A DNA stretch of 54,384 bases from an uncultured Oscillospiraceae bacterium (GCA_934589225.1 CAKTNS010000014.1:1-54384), one strand, 5' to 3'. Numbered from the stretch's first letter, positions 26,031 to 33,708 are shown. Made by a program: numbers and translations. Notes: generated by a model not told the origin, from the letters alone.

Positions 26031-27362
26031 ATGGCAAAACCTTTGGTTGCCATTGTTGGCCGCCCCAATGTGGGCAAATCCATGCTCTTTAATAAGCTGA
26101 CGGGTCACCGAACCTCCATCGTGGAGGACACCCCCGGCGTTACCCGGGACCGGATCTATGGGGACTGCGAATGGTGCGGCCGCACCTTCTCCCTGGTGGA
26201 TACCGGCGGTATCGAACCCAGTACCGACAATGATATGCTGAAATTCATGCGCCGTCAGGCGGAGATCGGCATTGAACTGGCCGATGCCATCATCATGGTC
26301 ACAGACGTGCGCAGCGGTGTCACCGCCGCGGACCAGGACGTGGCCACCATCCTGCGCAAATCCGGCAAGCCTGTGGCGCTGGCGGTGAACAAGTGCGACT
26401 CCATCGGCCCTGTGAATCCGGATGTGTACGAATTCTATTCCCTGGGCATCGGAGACCTGTTTGAAACCTCCGCCGTCCACGGCCACGGCACCGGAGATTT
26501 GCTTGACTGGGTGCTGGAAAACATCCCTGAAGACCAGGAAGAGGAGCAGGAGGACGACATCATCAAGGTCGCCATTGTGGGCAAGCCCAATGTGGGCAAG
26601 TCCAGCCTCTTAAATAGGATTTTGGGGGAGGAGCGGGTCATCGTCTCCAACGTGGCCGGTACCACCCGGGATGCCATTGACTCCTATTATGAAAACGAAA
26701 CCGGGAAATACTGCTTCATCGACACCGCCGGTATGCGCCGGAAAAGCAAGGTGGACGATGCCATTGAAAAATACTCCAACATGCGCTCCGTCAGCGCCAT
26801 TGACCGGGCGGACGTGTGCCTGATCCTCATCGATGCCAACGACGGCGTGACGGAGCAGGACACCAAAATTGCGGGTCTGGTTCACGAGGCGGGCAAGGCT
26901 GCCATCATCGTGGTCAACAAGTGGGACGCGGTGGCCGACAAGGAGACCAACACCATGCGGGACATGGAGGCCAAGGTCCGCCAGGGCCTGAGCTATATGC
27001 TCTACGCCCCGGTGATCTTCCTCTCCGCCCTCACTGGTGCCCGGTGCGACCGGCTGTTTGACGCCATCCAGGAGGTTTACAAGCAGAACACCAGCCGCAT
27101 CACCACCGGCAACCTGAACGCCGTGTTGGCCGATGCCACCGCCCGGGTTCAGCCCCCCACGGACAAGGGCCGCCGGCTGAAAATCTACTACATGACCCAG
27201 GCCGGCACCAAGCCCCCCCATTTCGTCATTTTCTGCAACGATGCCAGACTGTTCCATTTCTCTTATCAGCGTTATCTGGAAAACCAGATCCGGGAGGTCT
27301 TCGGCCTGCAGGGAACCCCCATTCGAGTCACCATCCGTCAAAAGGGAGACAAGGAGGAATAA
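26031..27362 (+). CDS. der: Ribosome biogenesis GTPase Der (EngA)
   Basis: 443 residues with the double G-domain layout unique to Der. GRPNVGKS starts about residue 9 and GKPNVGKS about residue 183, each with DTxG and NKxD motifs (NKCD, NKWD). A C-terminal KH-like domain ends in QKGDKEE. It acts in 50S subunit maturation. ATG at 26031 is used; AAAGG lies 11 bases upstream and the in-frame TTG codons before it lack a ribosome binding site. First gene of a three-gene run with plsY (3-base gap) and gpsA (4-base overlap). Confidence 0.97.
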   Translation: MAKPLVAIVGRPNVGKSMLFNKLTGHRTSIVEDTPGVTRDRIYGDCEWCGRTFSLVDTGGIEPSTDNDMLKFMRRQAEIGIELADAIIMVTDVRSGVTAADQDVATILRKSGKPVALAVNKCDSIGPVNPDVYEFYSLGIGDLFETSAVHGHGTGDLLDWVLENIPEDQEEEQEDDIIKVAIVGKPNVGKSSLLNRILGEERVIVSNVAGTTRDAIDSYYENETGKYCFIDTAGMRRKSKVDDAIEKYSNMRSVSAIDRADVCLILIDANDGVTEQDTKIAGLVHEAGKAAIIVVNKWDAVADKETNTMRDMEAKVRQGLSYMLYAPVIFLSALTGARCDRLFDAIQEVYKQNTSRITTGNLNAVLADATARVQPPTDKGRRLKIYYMTQAGTKPPHFVIFCNDARLFHFSYQRYLENQIREVFGLQGTPIRVTIRQKGDKEE

Positions 27363-27365
27363 ATC

Positions 27366-27995
27366 ATGATCCTATCCATTTTACTGGTCTGTGGAGTCAG
27401 CTATCTTTTGGGAAATCTCAACGGGGCGATTCTCCTGTCCCGTCTGGTGGAAAAGGATGACGTGCGCCGCCATGGCAGCGGCAACGCCGGATTTACGAAT
27501 TTCTTCCGCAGCTACGGCAGGGCCACTTCCTTGCTGGTCATTTTGATCGACGGCCTGAAGGCCGCCGCCGCCTGCCTGATAGGCGGGGCCCTGCTGGGCC
27601 AATACGGACTGCACACCGAGGGCATGCTGTTGGGAGGCCTGACGGTGACCCTGGGCCACGACTTTCCGGCCCTGCTGGGCTTTCATGGCGGCAAGGGCAT
27701 CGTCTGCGGCTTTGCCGCGGCCCTGGTGACGGATTGGCGCATCGGCCTGATCCTCCTTGCGATTTTTGCCGCCGCCTATTTTAGCACCAAGTATGTGTCC
27801 CTGGCCTCTTGTTTAAGTGCCCTGGGCTTCGGGGTGTGCTTCGTGCTGTTCTATCCCGGTCATCCGGTCGTCTGGGTGCTGGCGGTCGTCATGGCGGCTC
27901 TGGCACTGTTTCTCCACCGGGAGAACATTGACAGGCTCCTCCATGGCAAAGAGCGGAAAACCGATTTTTTCAAAAAAGAGGGGAATAGCAAATGA
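27366..27995 (+). CDS. plsY: Acyl-phosphate:glycerol-3-phosphate acyltransferase PlsY
   Basis: 209 residues, polytopic membrane protein. It has the three PlsY loop motifs: SYLLGNLNGAILLSR at the N-terminus, RRHGSGNAGFTNFFRSYG, and GHDFPALLGFHGGKGI. It makes lysophosphatidic acid from acyl-phosphate, the first committed step of phospholipid synthesis. The next gene, gpsA, supplies its glycerol-3-phosphate substrate and overlaps it by four bases (ATGA), a logical pairing. The C-terminal tail (KERKTDFFKKEG) is short and basic. Confidence 0.96.
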   Translation: MILSILLVCGVSYLLGNLNGAILLSRLVEKDDVRRHGSGNAGFTNFFRSYGRATSLLVILIDGLKAAAACLIGGALLGQYGLHTEGMLLGGLTVTLGHDFPALLGFHGGKGIVCGFAAALVTDWRIGLILLAIFAAAYFSTKYVSLASCLSALGFGVCFVLFYPGHPVVWVLAVVMAALALFLHRENIDRLLHGKERKTDFFKKEGNSK

Positions 27996-28987
27996 AAACC
28001 GCTGTCATCGGTGCCGGTGCCTGGGGCACGGCCCTGGCCATGCAGCTGTGCAAAAACGGCCATGAAACGGCCCTGTGGTTCCGGGATCCCCAAAAGGCGA
28101 AGGCGGCCCGGGCGCTCCGGGAAAACCCCAGACTAAAGGGCGTTCGCCTGCCGGAGGACCTGACCCTGACGGCAGACCCCCAGTGCGTCCGGGGCTGCCG
28201 GTTGGTGGTCATTGCGGCCCCATCTTTCCCCATCCGCTCCGTGTGCCGTACCGTGGCGCCTTACTTGGAAGACGATGCGGTGATGGTCTCCGTGACCAAG
28301 GGCATTGAGCAGGGGAGCCTTCTGCGCATGAGCCAGGTGGTGGCCCAGGAGTGCAGCCGCCCGGTGGTGGCCCTCTCCGGCCCCTGCCACGCGGAAGAAG
28401 TGGCGGTGGGGGTGCCCACCGGGTGCCTGGCCGCCTGTGAAGACAAGGCATTGGCGGAATTTGTCCAGGATGCCTTTATGTCCGATTCCTTCCGGGTCTA
28501 CACCAGCCCCGATGCCGTTGGCGCGGAGCTGGGAGGGGCTTTGAAAAACGTCATTGCCCTGTGTGCCGGTGTGGTCACGGGCCTGGGCTACGGGGACAAC
28601 ACCAAGGCCATGCTCATGACCCGGGGTCTGACGGAGATCGCCCGGCTGGGGGTCTCCATGGGCGCGAAAAAAGAGACCCTGGCGGGCTTGTCCGGGGTAG
28701 GGGACCTGATCGTCACCTGCACCTCCGGCCACTCCCGCAACCGCCAGGCCGGCATCCTCTTAGGTCAGGGCCGCACCGTCCCCCAGGCCATGGAAGAAGT
28801 AGGCGCCGTGGTAGAGGGCTACTACGCCACCGCCTCCGCCTGGGAGCTGTGCCAGAAACAGGGTGTAGAAATGCCCATCGTATCCGCCGCCTACCAGGTC
28901 CTCTACCAGGGGGCCGACGCCAAAGACGTGGTGGCAAAACTCCTCTCCCGCCAAAGAAAAGCCGAGTCCGAGGACTTGGGCTGGTAA
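27992..28987 (+). CDS. gpsA: Glycerol-3-phosphate dehydrogenase [NAD(P)+]
   Basis: 331 residues. N-terminal Rossmann motif GAGAWGTALA, VSVTKGIEQ, the LSGPCHAEEVAVG segment, and the catalytic ELGGALKNVIALCAGVVTGLGYGDN stretch (shortened here to its key residues: Lys of LKN). It reduces dihydroxyacetone phosphate to glycerol-3-phosphate for PlsY. Translation is coupled to plsY. Terminator directly downstream. Confidence 0.97.
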   Translation: MKTAVIGAGAWGTALAMQLCKNGHETALWFRDPQKAKAARALRENPRLKGVRLPEDLTLTADPQCVRGCRLVVIAAPSFPIRSVCRTVAPYLEDDAVMVSVTKGIEQGSLLRMSQVVAQECSRPVVALSGPCHAEEVAVGVPTGCLAACEDKALAEFVQDAFMSDSFRVYTSPDAVGAELGGALKNVIALCAGVVTGLGYGDNTKAMLMTRGLTEIARLGVSMGAKKETLAGLSGVGDLIVTCTSGHSRNRQAGILLGQGRTVPQAMEEVGAVVEGYYATASAWELCQKQGVEMPIVSAAYQVLYQGADAKDVVAKLLSRQRKAESEDLGW

Positions 28988-28990
28988 ACA

Positions 28991-29027
28991 AAACCCACAG
29001 ACCCGCTCAGTAGGGCCTGTGGGTTTT
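28991..29027 (+). terminator. gpsA terminator
   Basis: AAACCCACAG (28991-29000) pairs with CTGTGGGTTT (29017-29026), followed by TT. The A-rich base also lets it work from the minus strand. Confidence 0.88.
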
Positions 29028-29050
29028 CGACATCCGGAAACGGAAGAAAA

Positions 29051-29078
29051 ATTGACAATTGACAATTGACAATTGACA
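29051..29078. repeat. Heptamer tandem repeat (ATTGACA)4
   Basis: Four perfect 7-base units sit at the left edge of the accessory stretch. The unit is the complement-like counterpart of the AATTGTC run at 10760. Confidence 0.85.
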
Positions 29079-29145
29079 ATTATTTGGACGACGAACGTGT
29101 CCGTTTTTGGAATACGTTGGTTCAAAAATACACCAATCAGCGAAA

Positions 29146-29290
29146 CCGTAGGGAACGGCCTGTGTGCCGTTCCGGGGACGTTGCGAATATATAACGTGCG
29201 GCTGAATGGTATTGCGCCTGTAGGGGCGGCAAATCTGCCGCCCGCCACGTTGCAAATACAACCCGTGCGGTTGAACGGAACCACCTACCG
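29146..29290 (+). repeat. Composite interspersed repeat, copy cluster 4
   Basis: GTAGGGGCGGCAAATCTGCC (29220 onward) with GCCCGCCACGTTGC and ACCCGTGCGGTTGAACGG. It is preceded by a variant unit GTAGGGAACGGCC...CCGTTCC (about 29147-29173) carrying a GCGAATAT tail. Same family as 3114-3535. Confidence 0.75.
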
Positions 29291-29292
29291 AC

Positions 29293-29419
29293 ATGTCATC
29301 CCGACCGAAATGAAATGGAGTGGAGGGATCTTCCCAAGTTGCAAGCTTTAACCTACGCAGGTTATTTTGCAACTTGGGTGGATTCCTCCACTCCGCTTTG
29401 CTCAAGGCCTGAATGACAT
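29293..29419. repeat. 127-bp fold-back (MITE-like) element with TGTCAT ends
   Basis: The left arm (29293-29344, ATGTCATCCCGACC... to CCCAAGTTGCAA) and right arm (29367-29419) are imperfect inverted repeats of about 52 bases. Both contain GGAGTGGAGG. The centre holds a further small stem, TAACCT/AGGTTA. Non-coding. Confidence 0.8.
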
Positions 29420-29446
29420 ACGTTTCCGGTATAGAGAATAAAAATA

Positions 29447-29482
29447 TTGACAGCAGAGAATAATTGTAGTACAATGTATTAC
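29447..29482 (+). promoter_or_regulatory. Toxin-antitoxin promoter with overlapping palindromic operator
   Basis: TTGACA (29447-29452), 17-base spacer, TACAAT (29470-29475). The palindrome GTAGTACAATGTATTAC (29466-29482) covers the minus 10, as expected for autorepression by an antitoxin. Confidence 0.8.
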
Positions 29483-29500
29483 AGAAAGGGGATGAACTAC

Positions 29501-29722
29501 ATGAGTTTTTCCATCAGATTGACTTCAGAGGAAAAAAACCTTGCAGAGAGCTATGCGAAGCTTCACGCAATTTCCGTTGGGGAGGCGTTTAAGAGGGCGC
29601 TTTTTGAACGGATCGAGGATGAATACGATGTTGCGGTTGCCAATGATGCTTATTCTGAGTATATAGATGGTGGCAGCAAGAGTAGGCCAATCTCCGAATT
29701 GTGGGATGAGTTGGATTTATGA
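29501..29722 (+). CDS. RelB/DinJ-type antitoxin
   Basis: 73 residues. The N-terminal SFSIRLTSEEKNLAESYAK resembles the ribbon-helix-helix DNA-binding part of RelB/DinJ-like antitoxins (DUF6290-type). The C-terminus, rich in acidic and aromatic residues (ISELWDELDL), would wrap the toxin. ATG at 29501 is 10 bases after AAAGGG; the in-frame ATG at 29492 is too close. Its last four bases overlap the toxin start. It should repress its own promoter through the palindrome at 29466-29482. AT-richer than the flanking core genes, consistent with acquisition. Confidence 0.85.
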   Translation: MSFSIRLTSEEKNLAESYAKLHAISVGEAFKRALFERIEDEYDVAVANDAYSEYIDGGSKSRPISELWDELDL

Positions 29723-29988
29723 GGTATCGTGTAGAAACAACAACCAGGTTTGACAAGGAGTTCAAGAAGCTTGACAGGTATACCCAGCGAATGATCAAAG
29801 GGTGGATCGACAGATACCTTATTGGAACAGACAATCCTCGTTGTCATGGCAAAGGCTTGACTGCAAACAGAAGCGGCCAATGGCGATATCGGATAGGGGA
29901 TTATAGATTGCTCTGCCAAATAGACGATGGGAAACTTGTTATTCTTGCACTGTCAGTTGGCCATAGAAAAGAGATTTATGAAAGCTAG
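29719..29988 (+). CDS. RelE/ParE-superfamily toxin
   Basis: 89 residues, normal for RelE. Visible core: FDKEFKKLDRYTQRMIKGWI, then GKGLTANRSGQWRYRIGDYRLLC and ILALSVGHRKEIY. The Arg-rich GQWRYRIGDYR strand and the terminal GHRKEIY histidine/tyrosine match ribosome-dependent mRNA interferases of the RelE/YafQ type. Overlaps the antitoxin by four bases, so antitoxin is made first. A ParE-type gyrase target is less likely but not excluded. Confidence 0.87.
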   Translation: MRYRVETTTRFDKEFKKLDRYTQRMIKGWIDRYLIGTDNPRCHGKGLTANRSGQWRYRIGDYRLLCQIDDGKLVILALSVGHRKEIYES

Positions 29989-30034
29989 GTAATATGGAAT
30001 CATTTGGTTAAAGCCTCTCCGGAAAGGCGGGTGT

Positions 30035-30070
30035 CCGTAACACAGTAATTCTATGAATTATCTATTACGG
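30035..30070. other. Unassigned structured non-coding segment
   Basis: CCGTAA (30035-30040) pairs with TTACGG (30065-30070) around an inner TAATTC-TAT-GAATTA stem (30046-30060). It is preceded by a CCT.TCCGGA.AGG near-palindrome and lies in the gap between the toxin gene and a terminator. Could be a small RNA or a mobile-element end; I do not recognise it. Confidence 0.35.
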
Positions 30071-30097
30071 CATCTGTCTTGCAGGGTTGGTAACACG

Positions 30098-30145
30098 AAA
30101 ATAGGCGATACCTGGTCTTTTCGACTGGGTATCGCTTATTTTTTA
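30098..30145. terminator. Bidirectional terminator
   Basis: GCGATACC (30105-30112) pairs with GGTATCGC (30128-30135), flanked by A-rich and T-rich tracts. It lies between the toxin gene and the convergent anti-sigma gene. Confidence 0.82.
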
Positions 30146-30220
30146 TGAAAGGTGTATCTTGATGCGTATATTTTAGATTTCACATCGTTGTTTGAAATGC
30201 CACTGAGTTTTTGATAGTGA

Positions 30221-32218
30221 TTACTCAAAAGGGTATTCTGATACATACTTCATGGTGATCTCAAGGTGTTCATAGGAAGCGATAATGGATATTGCTTCTT
30301 TTTCTGAGATAGGCTCCAATGTAATATCCTGTCCAGTCAAATCCGGGCTGCGAAACCACGGATTATCAGGACTTTTATCCACATCGTAGCGCAAATACTC
30401 GATTAACTCAGCCTGATCGCCTTTCAACTGATAATAGCGATATGTTTTATTAACCGGACCATAGTGCTGGACTGCTTCAATAATACCATTCTGGCACGGG
30501 GCGATACTGCCATCACTCACCATTCTGTAAGGACGAACCCCACCATCAACCATGGTATAGATTGTAACGCGTCCGTCTTCGCTCCAAATCAGTTCATCTA
30601 TGCCATCATCATTCAGATCCTGAATATTATATTTCCAACGGGGCCACTGTTCTTCTGGAGAAGTTAAGCGCATTAGGATTTTCTCTTCGTAATTGTTGAA
30701 TTCCTCAACATAGTTTCCATTTCCTTCAGAGAACTGTACTTTCTCATTCAGGGGATATTCTGTCAGAGGCAGGAAGGTGATTGGTACTCGTACGAAGGAG
30801 TTCATAATGCTTTCAAATTCTTCCTTCGTGATAACCTCGTACTTGTTCCAAGACTCCATATCACCCTTTTGGTATTCTCCCTCTGGATGACCAGGAATAT
30901 ATTTCAAGTTTGCAACACCATTCGTAGTCCCGTTATCGGCATGGGTAAAGAAATAATTGGTGCCCCAGGGTACCAGAACATAACCGACTGTCTGATTCTC
31001 GCAAGGGAATAGAATCGCAGCCGCATTGACAAACTGTTCTGTTTCTCCATCTACTTCCCAGTAAATTGATAAGCAGTAGCCATCACGACCAATCAGCAGA
31101 TCGTCTACACCATTGCCATCAATGTCATAAAAAGCATACCCTAAATCATTTACTTCGTCGTAAGTTCTACCTTCGAGGGCTTGCCGAACCCATGCAGAGA
31201 AATCTCCTTTCTTCAAGGAATCTTTCCACGGGGCTTCTATTTTGAGCCACTCCTGATATTCTAACGCATCTAATCTCTGAATTTCATTTTTCGCAGATTG
31301 CCACTCGTCTGGCGAAAGTGTATGAGGAACAATGGAGAAATCAAATAGGTCTGCAACCATTTCTATGGTTTCTTGTGTCATAGTAAAGATACCCACATGG
31401 GGATCAAAATGTACGCAGAATGTGCCGTTTTTGCGCTCTGCTATGATCAATGCATCATCTTCACCCAACGCCAAAAGTGCGGTTTCTCCATCGGGCATTG
31501 TATATATCCACTCTTGGAAGCTATCTAGATTTTCAACGCAAATATAATGATATTTGAAATATCCTTTTTGGTAATACTGGAAGTCAGCGTGGATGGTGTA
31601 AGGCCACTTCAACAGTTCGTTGTCTGGTTCAATATCTACGCTGATATCAAAGGTTCCCTCCGGATGGAAAGTACCACCTTGATACTTTATTCCAGCATAA
31701 GGTTGGGACTTACAAACACCGGGAAGATGCAAGGATTCCAGCAGAACATATCCTTGATTATAGCTTACATCAATACCATCGCTTAGCATTTTCAAGCCGT
31801 ATTTTTGTGCAATCTCCTGCATTTTTTCTGTATTGGTTATATTATCTCCACTCGTGGAGTCGATATAGTCCCTGAATTCCTTCACCGCTTGTTGATTTGG
31901 ACTGTCGGAATAACCTTGTACAGATAGAACTTCAATAGTTTTCTCTTTTGCCTCAATAACTTCCCAGTTGGGACCATAGTGTTCTGGCTTTGTTACAGAG
32001 TACTCACCGATCTTCATATCATGCAAGCTCAACACATAAACGACAGCACAGCCCGCCAAAAGTAGCGTCAGCGCAATCACAGCGGCAATCAACCATATCT
32101 TCCGTGTGGACAGACGCTTGATCCGTGCTTTCTGCTTACCCTGACGGAATTCCTCCGCACTGATTACATACGAATCGTTTACGCTTCCAAAGCCAACCAG
32201 CAAATCCATTGCTTTCAT
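30221..32218 (-). CDS. Membrane-anchored anti-sigma-like protein with large extracellular domain
   Basis: 665 residues. The N-terminal 40 residues are cytoplasmic and basic (EEFRQGKQKARIKRLSTRK), followed by one membrane helix (IWLIAAVIALTLLLAGC..., about 41-65). The long extracellular part contains two Asp-rich calcium-loop-like motifs, DIDGNGVDDLLIG and DLNDDGIDELIW, of the kind seen in FG-GAP/VCBS or EF-hand repeats. The start overlaps the sigma gene by four bases and this is the standard ECF sigma/anti-sigma pairing. No catalytic domain was recognised. Clearly more AT-rich than neighbouring core genes. The family is common downstream of this sigma type in gut Firmicutes, by recollection; the sensed signal is unknown. 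Confidence 0.75.
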   Translation of the reverse strand: MKAMDLLVGFGSVNDSYVISAEEFRQGKQKARIKRLSTRKIWLIAAVIALTLLLAGCAVVYVLSLHDMKIGEYSVTKPEHYGPNWEVIEAKEKTIEVLSVQGYSDSPNQQAVKEFRDYIDSTSGDNITNTEKMQEIAQKYGLKMLSDGIDVSYNQGYVLLESLHLPGVCKSQPYAGIKYQGGTFHPEGTFDISVDIEPDNELLKWPYTIHADFQYYQKGYFKYHYICVENLDSFQEWIYTMPDGETALLALGEDDALIIAERKNGTFCVHFDPHVGIFTMTQETIEMVADLFDFSIVPHTLSPDEWQSAKNEIQRLDALEYQEWLKIEAPWKDSLKKGDFSAWVRQALEGRTYDEVNDLGYAFYDIDGNGVDDLLIGRDGYCLSIYWEVDGETEQFVNAAAILFPCENQTVGYVLVPWGTNYFFTHADNGTTNGVANLKYIPGHPEGEYQKGDMESWNKYEVITKEEFESIMNSFVRVPITFLPLTEYPLNEKVQFSEGNGNYVEEFNNYEEKILMRLTSPEEQWPRWKYNIQDLNDDGIDELIWSEDGRVTIYTMVDGGVRPYRMVSDGSIAPCQNGIIEAVQHYGPVNKTYRYYQLKGDQAELIEYLRYDVDKSPDNPWFRSPDLTGQDITLEPISEKEAISIIASYEHLEITMKYVSEYPFE

Positions 32219-32769
32219 ACATATCCCTCCTCGCTGAGCTTTTTCCGCAGTTTCCCACGCAGCCGATGGAGCATGGAAGTCACCTTGCTCTGGCTGAAAC
32301 CGGAAACCTCAGAAATGGTCTGGATGGAATCCAGATACCAGTACCGGCACAGAAACACATTCCGTTCTGTCTCCGGCAGGGAAGATAGGAACGCATTCAG
32401 AACCCGTGTCAATTCCTTTTTCACCAGTTCGGTTTCCACATTGTGGGTGTCCACGCATTCTTCCAATTCATCCAGTGCGAGAATGATCTCCCCGCCGCCC
32501 CGCTTTTTTGCGCTGAGCTTGCGCCAGCGGTCAATGGAAATGTGCCGGGTCATTTTGGCAAGAAAAGCGTTCAGAAAGTTGGGACACCTGGGCGGAATCG
32601 TATTCCACGCCGCCAGATATGTATCGCTGACGCTTTCCTCCGAATCTTCCCGGTTAGAGAGAATGTTATAGGCAATGCTGTAGCAGTACCCGCCGTACTT
32701 TTTGTCTGTTTCTTCAATGGCCTGTTCAGACCGCTCGAAGAACAAGGCAATGATACCCTGATCCTCCAA
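32215..32769 (-). CDS. ECF-type RNA polymerase sigma factor
   Basis: 184 residues. Region 2 is seen as GYCYSIAYNILSNREDSEESVSDTYLAAWN in pattern (DTYLAAW), with RHISIDRWRK; region 4 as LPETERNVFLCRYWYLDSI followed by a helix-turn-helix (ISEVSGFSQSKVTSMLHRLR). I start it at TTG 32769 because GGAGGTGA lies directly upstream and the product then begins MEDQGIIALFFERSEQAI, typical of this subfamily; the longer GTG start at 32799 would translate through that ribosome binding site. Translationally coupled to the membrane anti-sigma gene. Target promoters unknown. Confidence 0.9.
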   Translation of the reverse strand: MEDQGIIALFFERSEQAIEETDKKYGGYCYSIAYNILSNREDSEESVSDTYLAAWNTIPPRCPNFLNAFLAKMTRHISIDRWRKLSAKKRGGGEIILALDELEECVDTHNVETELVKKELTRVLNAFLSSLPETERNVFLCRYWYLDSIQTISEVSGFSQSKVTSMLHRLRGKLRKKLSEEGYV

Positions 32770-32941
32770 GGAATCACCTCCAGTGTTTTTTCGTTTCACT
32801 TATATAGGCGTAAAAAGGGAGGAAGATATTGCATGGGATTTGGAAAAATTTTGTGAGAGTATTTTACCACCGAAGCGCAGGTTCTTCAAGCATGCTTCAC
32901 CACAGAAGATCGGCAGTCAAGAGGAACGGGACACCCGAAGT

Positions 32942-32993
32942 CCCTTAGGATACTAAGGGCGCACTTCTATACGGGTATTCCCCGTATGTGCGC
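32942..32993. other. Two adjacent perfect hairpins upstream of the recombinase remnant
   Basis: CCCTTAG-GATA-CTAAGGG (32942-32959) is followed at once by GCGCAC...GTGCGC (32959-32993), which encloses ATACGGG/CCCGTAT. A third short stem, CCCGGA/TCCGGG, lies at 33011-33032. Probably mobile-element debris. Confidence 0.45.
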
Positions 32994-33034
32994 TCTGCGA
33001 GACCGAACAGCCCGGACACCGGAATATCCGGGCT

Positions 33035-33256
33035 GTCAACAAAGCGAAGGGCGAACGGGGTGTTCCGCTGACCACCAATGTTCCCTATGTGGGCATTGAG
33101 GAGCTTGACCCCTATGCCCTGAGAGAACTGGTGAAGGCAATCTATGTGGATGCTCCGGTGAAAGTCAACGGCAAGCGCACCCAGCACATCCACATCCAGT
33201 ATGACGGTATTGGATTCATCCCTCTGGACGAACTTCTGAAAGAAGAAACGGCGTGA
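33035..33256 (+). pseudogene. C-terminal remnant of a large serine recombinase (DUF4368 end)
   Basis: There is no start codon or ribosome binding site, but the frame reads cleanly for 73 codons to TGA at 33254: VPYVGIEELDPYALRELVKAI then IYVDAPVKVNGKRTQHIHIQYDG and GFIPLDELL. This is the pattern of the C-terminal DUF4368 domain of TnpX/Tn4451-type large serine recombinases, recalled from family knowledge. The catalytic resolvase domain is missing, so only the tail of an excised or decayed mobile element remains. The frame shows no internal stops, so decay may be recent. Confidence 0.7.
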
Positions 33257-33355
33257 CCGAAGCCACGCCGTCCCACGAAAACCAACGGTTTTCAGATTTT
33301 TGAATTTAACTGTCTTACGAATACCCCGCTAAACAGAGAGGCTTTTTTGGTGCCT

Positions 33356-33424
33356 ATTTCACACGCCGCAGGCGTATTTCACGCAAATTGTGCATTTCAC
33401 AAATCCAAAAAGGATTTATTTCGA
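33356..33424. repeat. Mini-hairpin array separated by ATTTCAC heptamers
   Basis: ATTTCAC occurs at 33356-33362, 33376-33382 and 33394-33400, and a degenerate ATTTCGA at 33418-33424. Each spacer can fold: ACGCC-GCA-GGCGT, GCA-AATTG-TGC, AAATCC-AAAAA-GGATTT. Spacers are 11-17 bases, far too short for CRISPR. Confidence 0.65.
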
Positions 33425-33426
33425 TG

Positions 33427-33464
33427 AAAAAACCACATTTGCTGAATAGCAAATGTGGTTTTTT
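33427..33464. terminator. Terminator of the tRNA-Gln gene (bidirectional)
   Basis: AACCACATTTGCT (33431-33443), loop GAAT, AGCAAATGTGGTT (33448-33460): a perfect 13-bp stem with A and T tracts on either side. Confidence 0.9.
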
Positions 33465-33466
33465 CT

Positions 33467-33540
33467 TGGCAGAGGATGAGGGATTCGAACCCCCGCAAAC
33501 GGAGTCAGAGTCCGGTGTGCTACCGTTACACAAATCCTCT
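33467..33540 (-). tRNA. tRNA-Gln (anticodon CTG)
   Basis: Read on the minus strand the acceptor arms AGAGGAT and ATCCTCT pair perfectly, the D arm has GTGT/ACAC, the anticodon loop is CTCTGAC, the T loop is TTCGAAT, and the CCA end is encoded. The outermost anticodon-stem pair is mismatched (C-U), a small oddity. Its 3' end faces the recombinase remnant. Confidence 0.93.
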
Positions 33541-33708
33541 ATTTTGTTGGCCGCTCGTGTTTGCTCACAAGCAACATGGGTATTATAGCACGGAAAATGA
33601 AAATGTCAAGCAATATTTTCCCTTTTTTCAAAAAACTTTTCAGTCGGGGGAGTCGGTGGCCGGAAAGGGAAAATATGTATCAAAAATGAGAGAAAATGAA
33701 AAAAGCTC

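Noticed and set aside
33356..33424. Possible CRISPR array.
   Set aside because: The repeats are only 7 bases and the spacers 11-17 bases and self-complementary; there are no cas genes. Kept as a mini-hairpin array instead.
33467..33540. The tRNA-Gln 3' end as attachment site of the decayed element.
   Set aside because: No second copy of the tRNA 3' end was found between 28990 and 33466, and large serine recombinases do not usually use tRNA genes.
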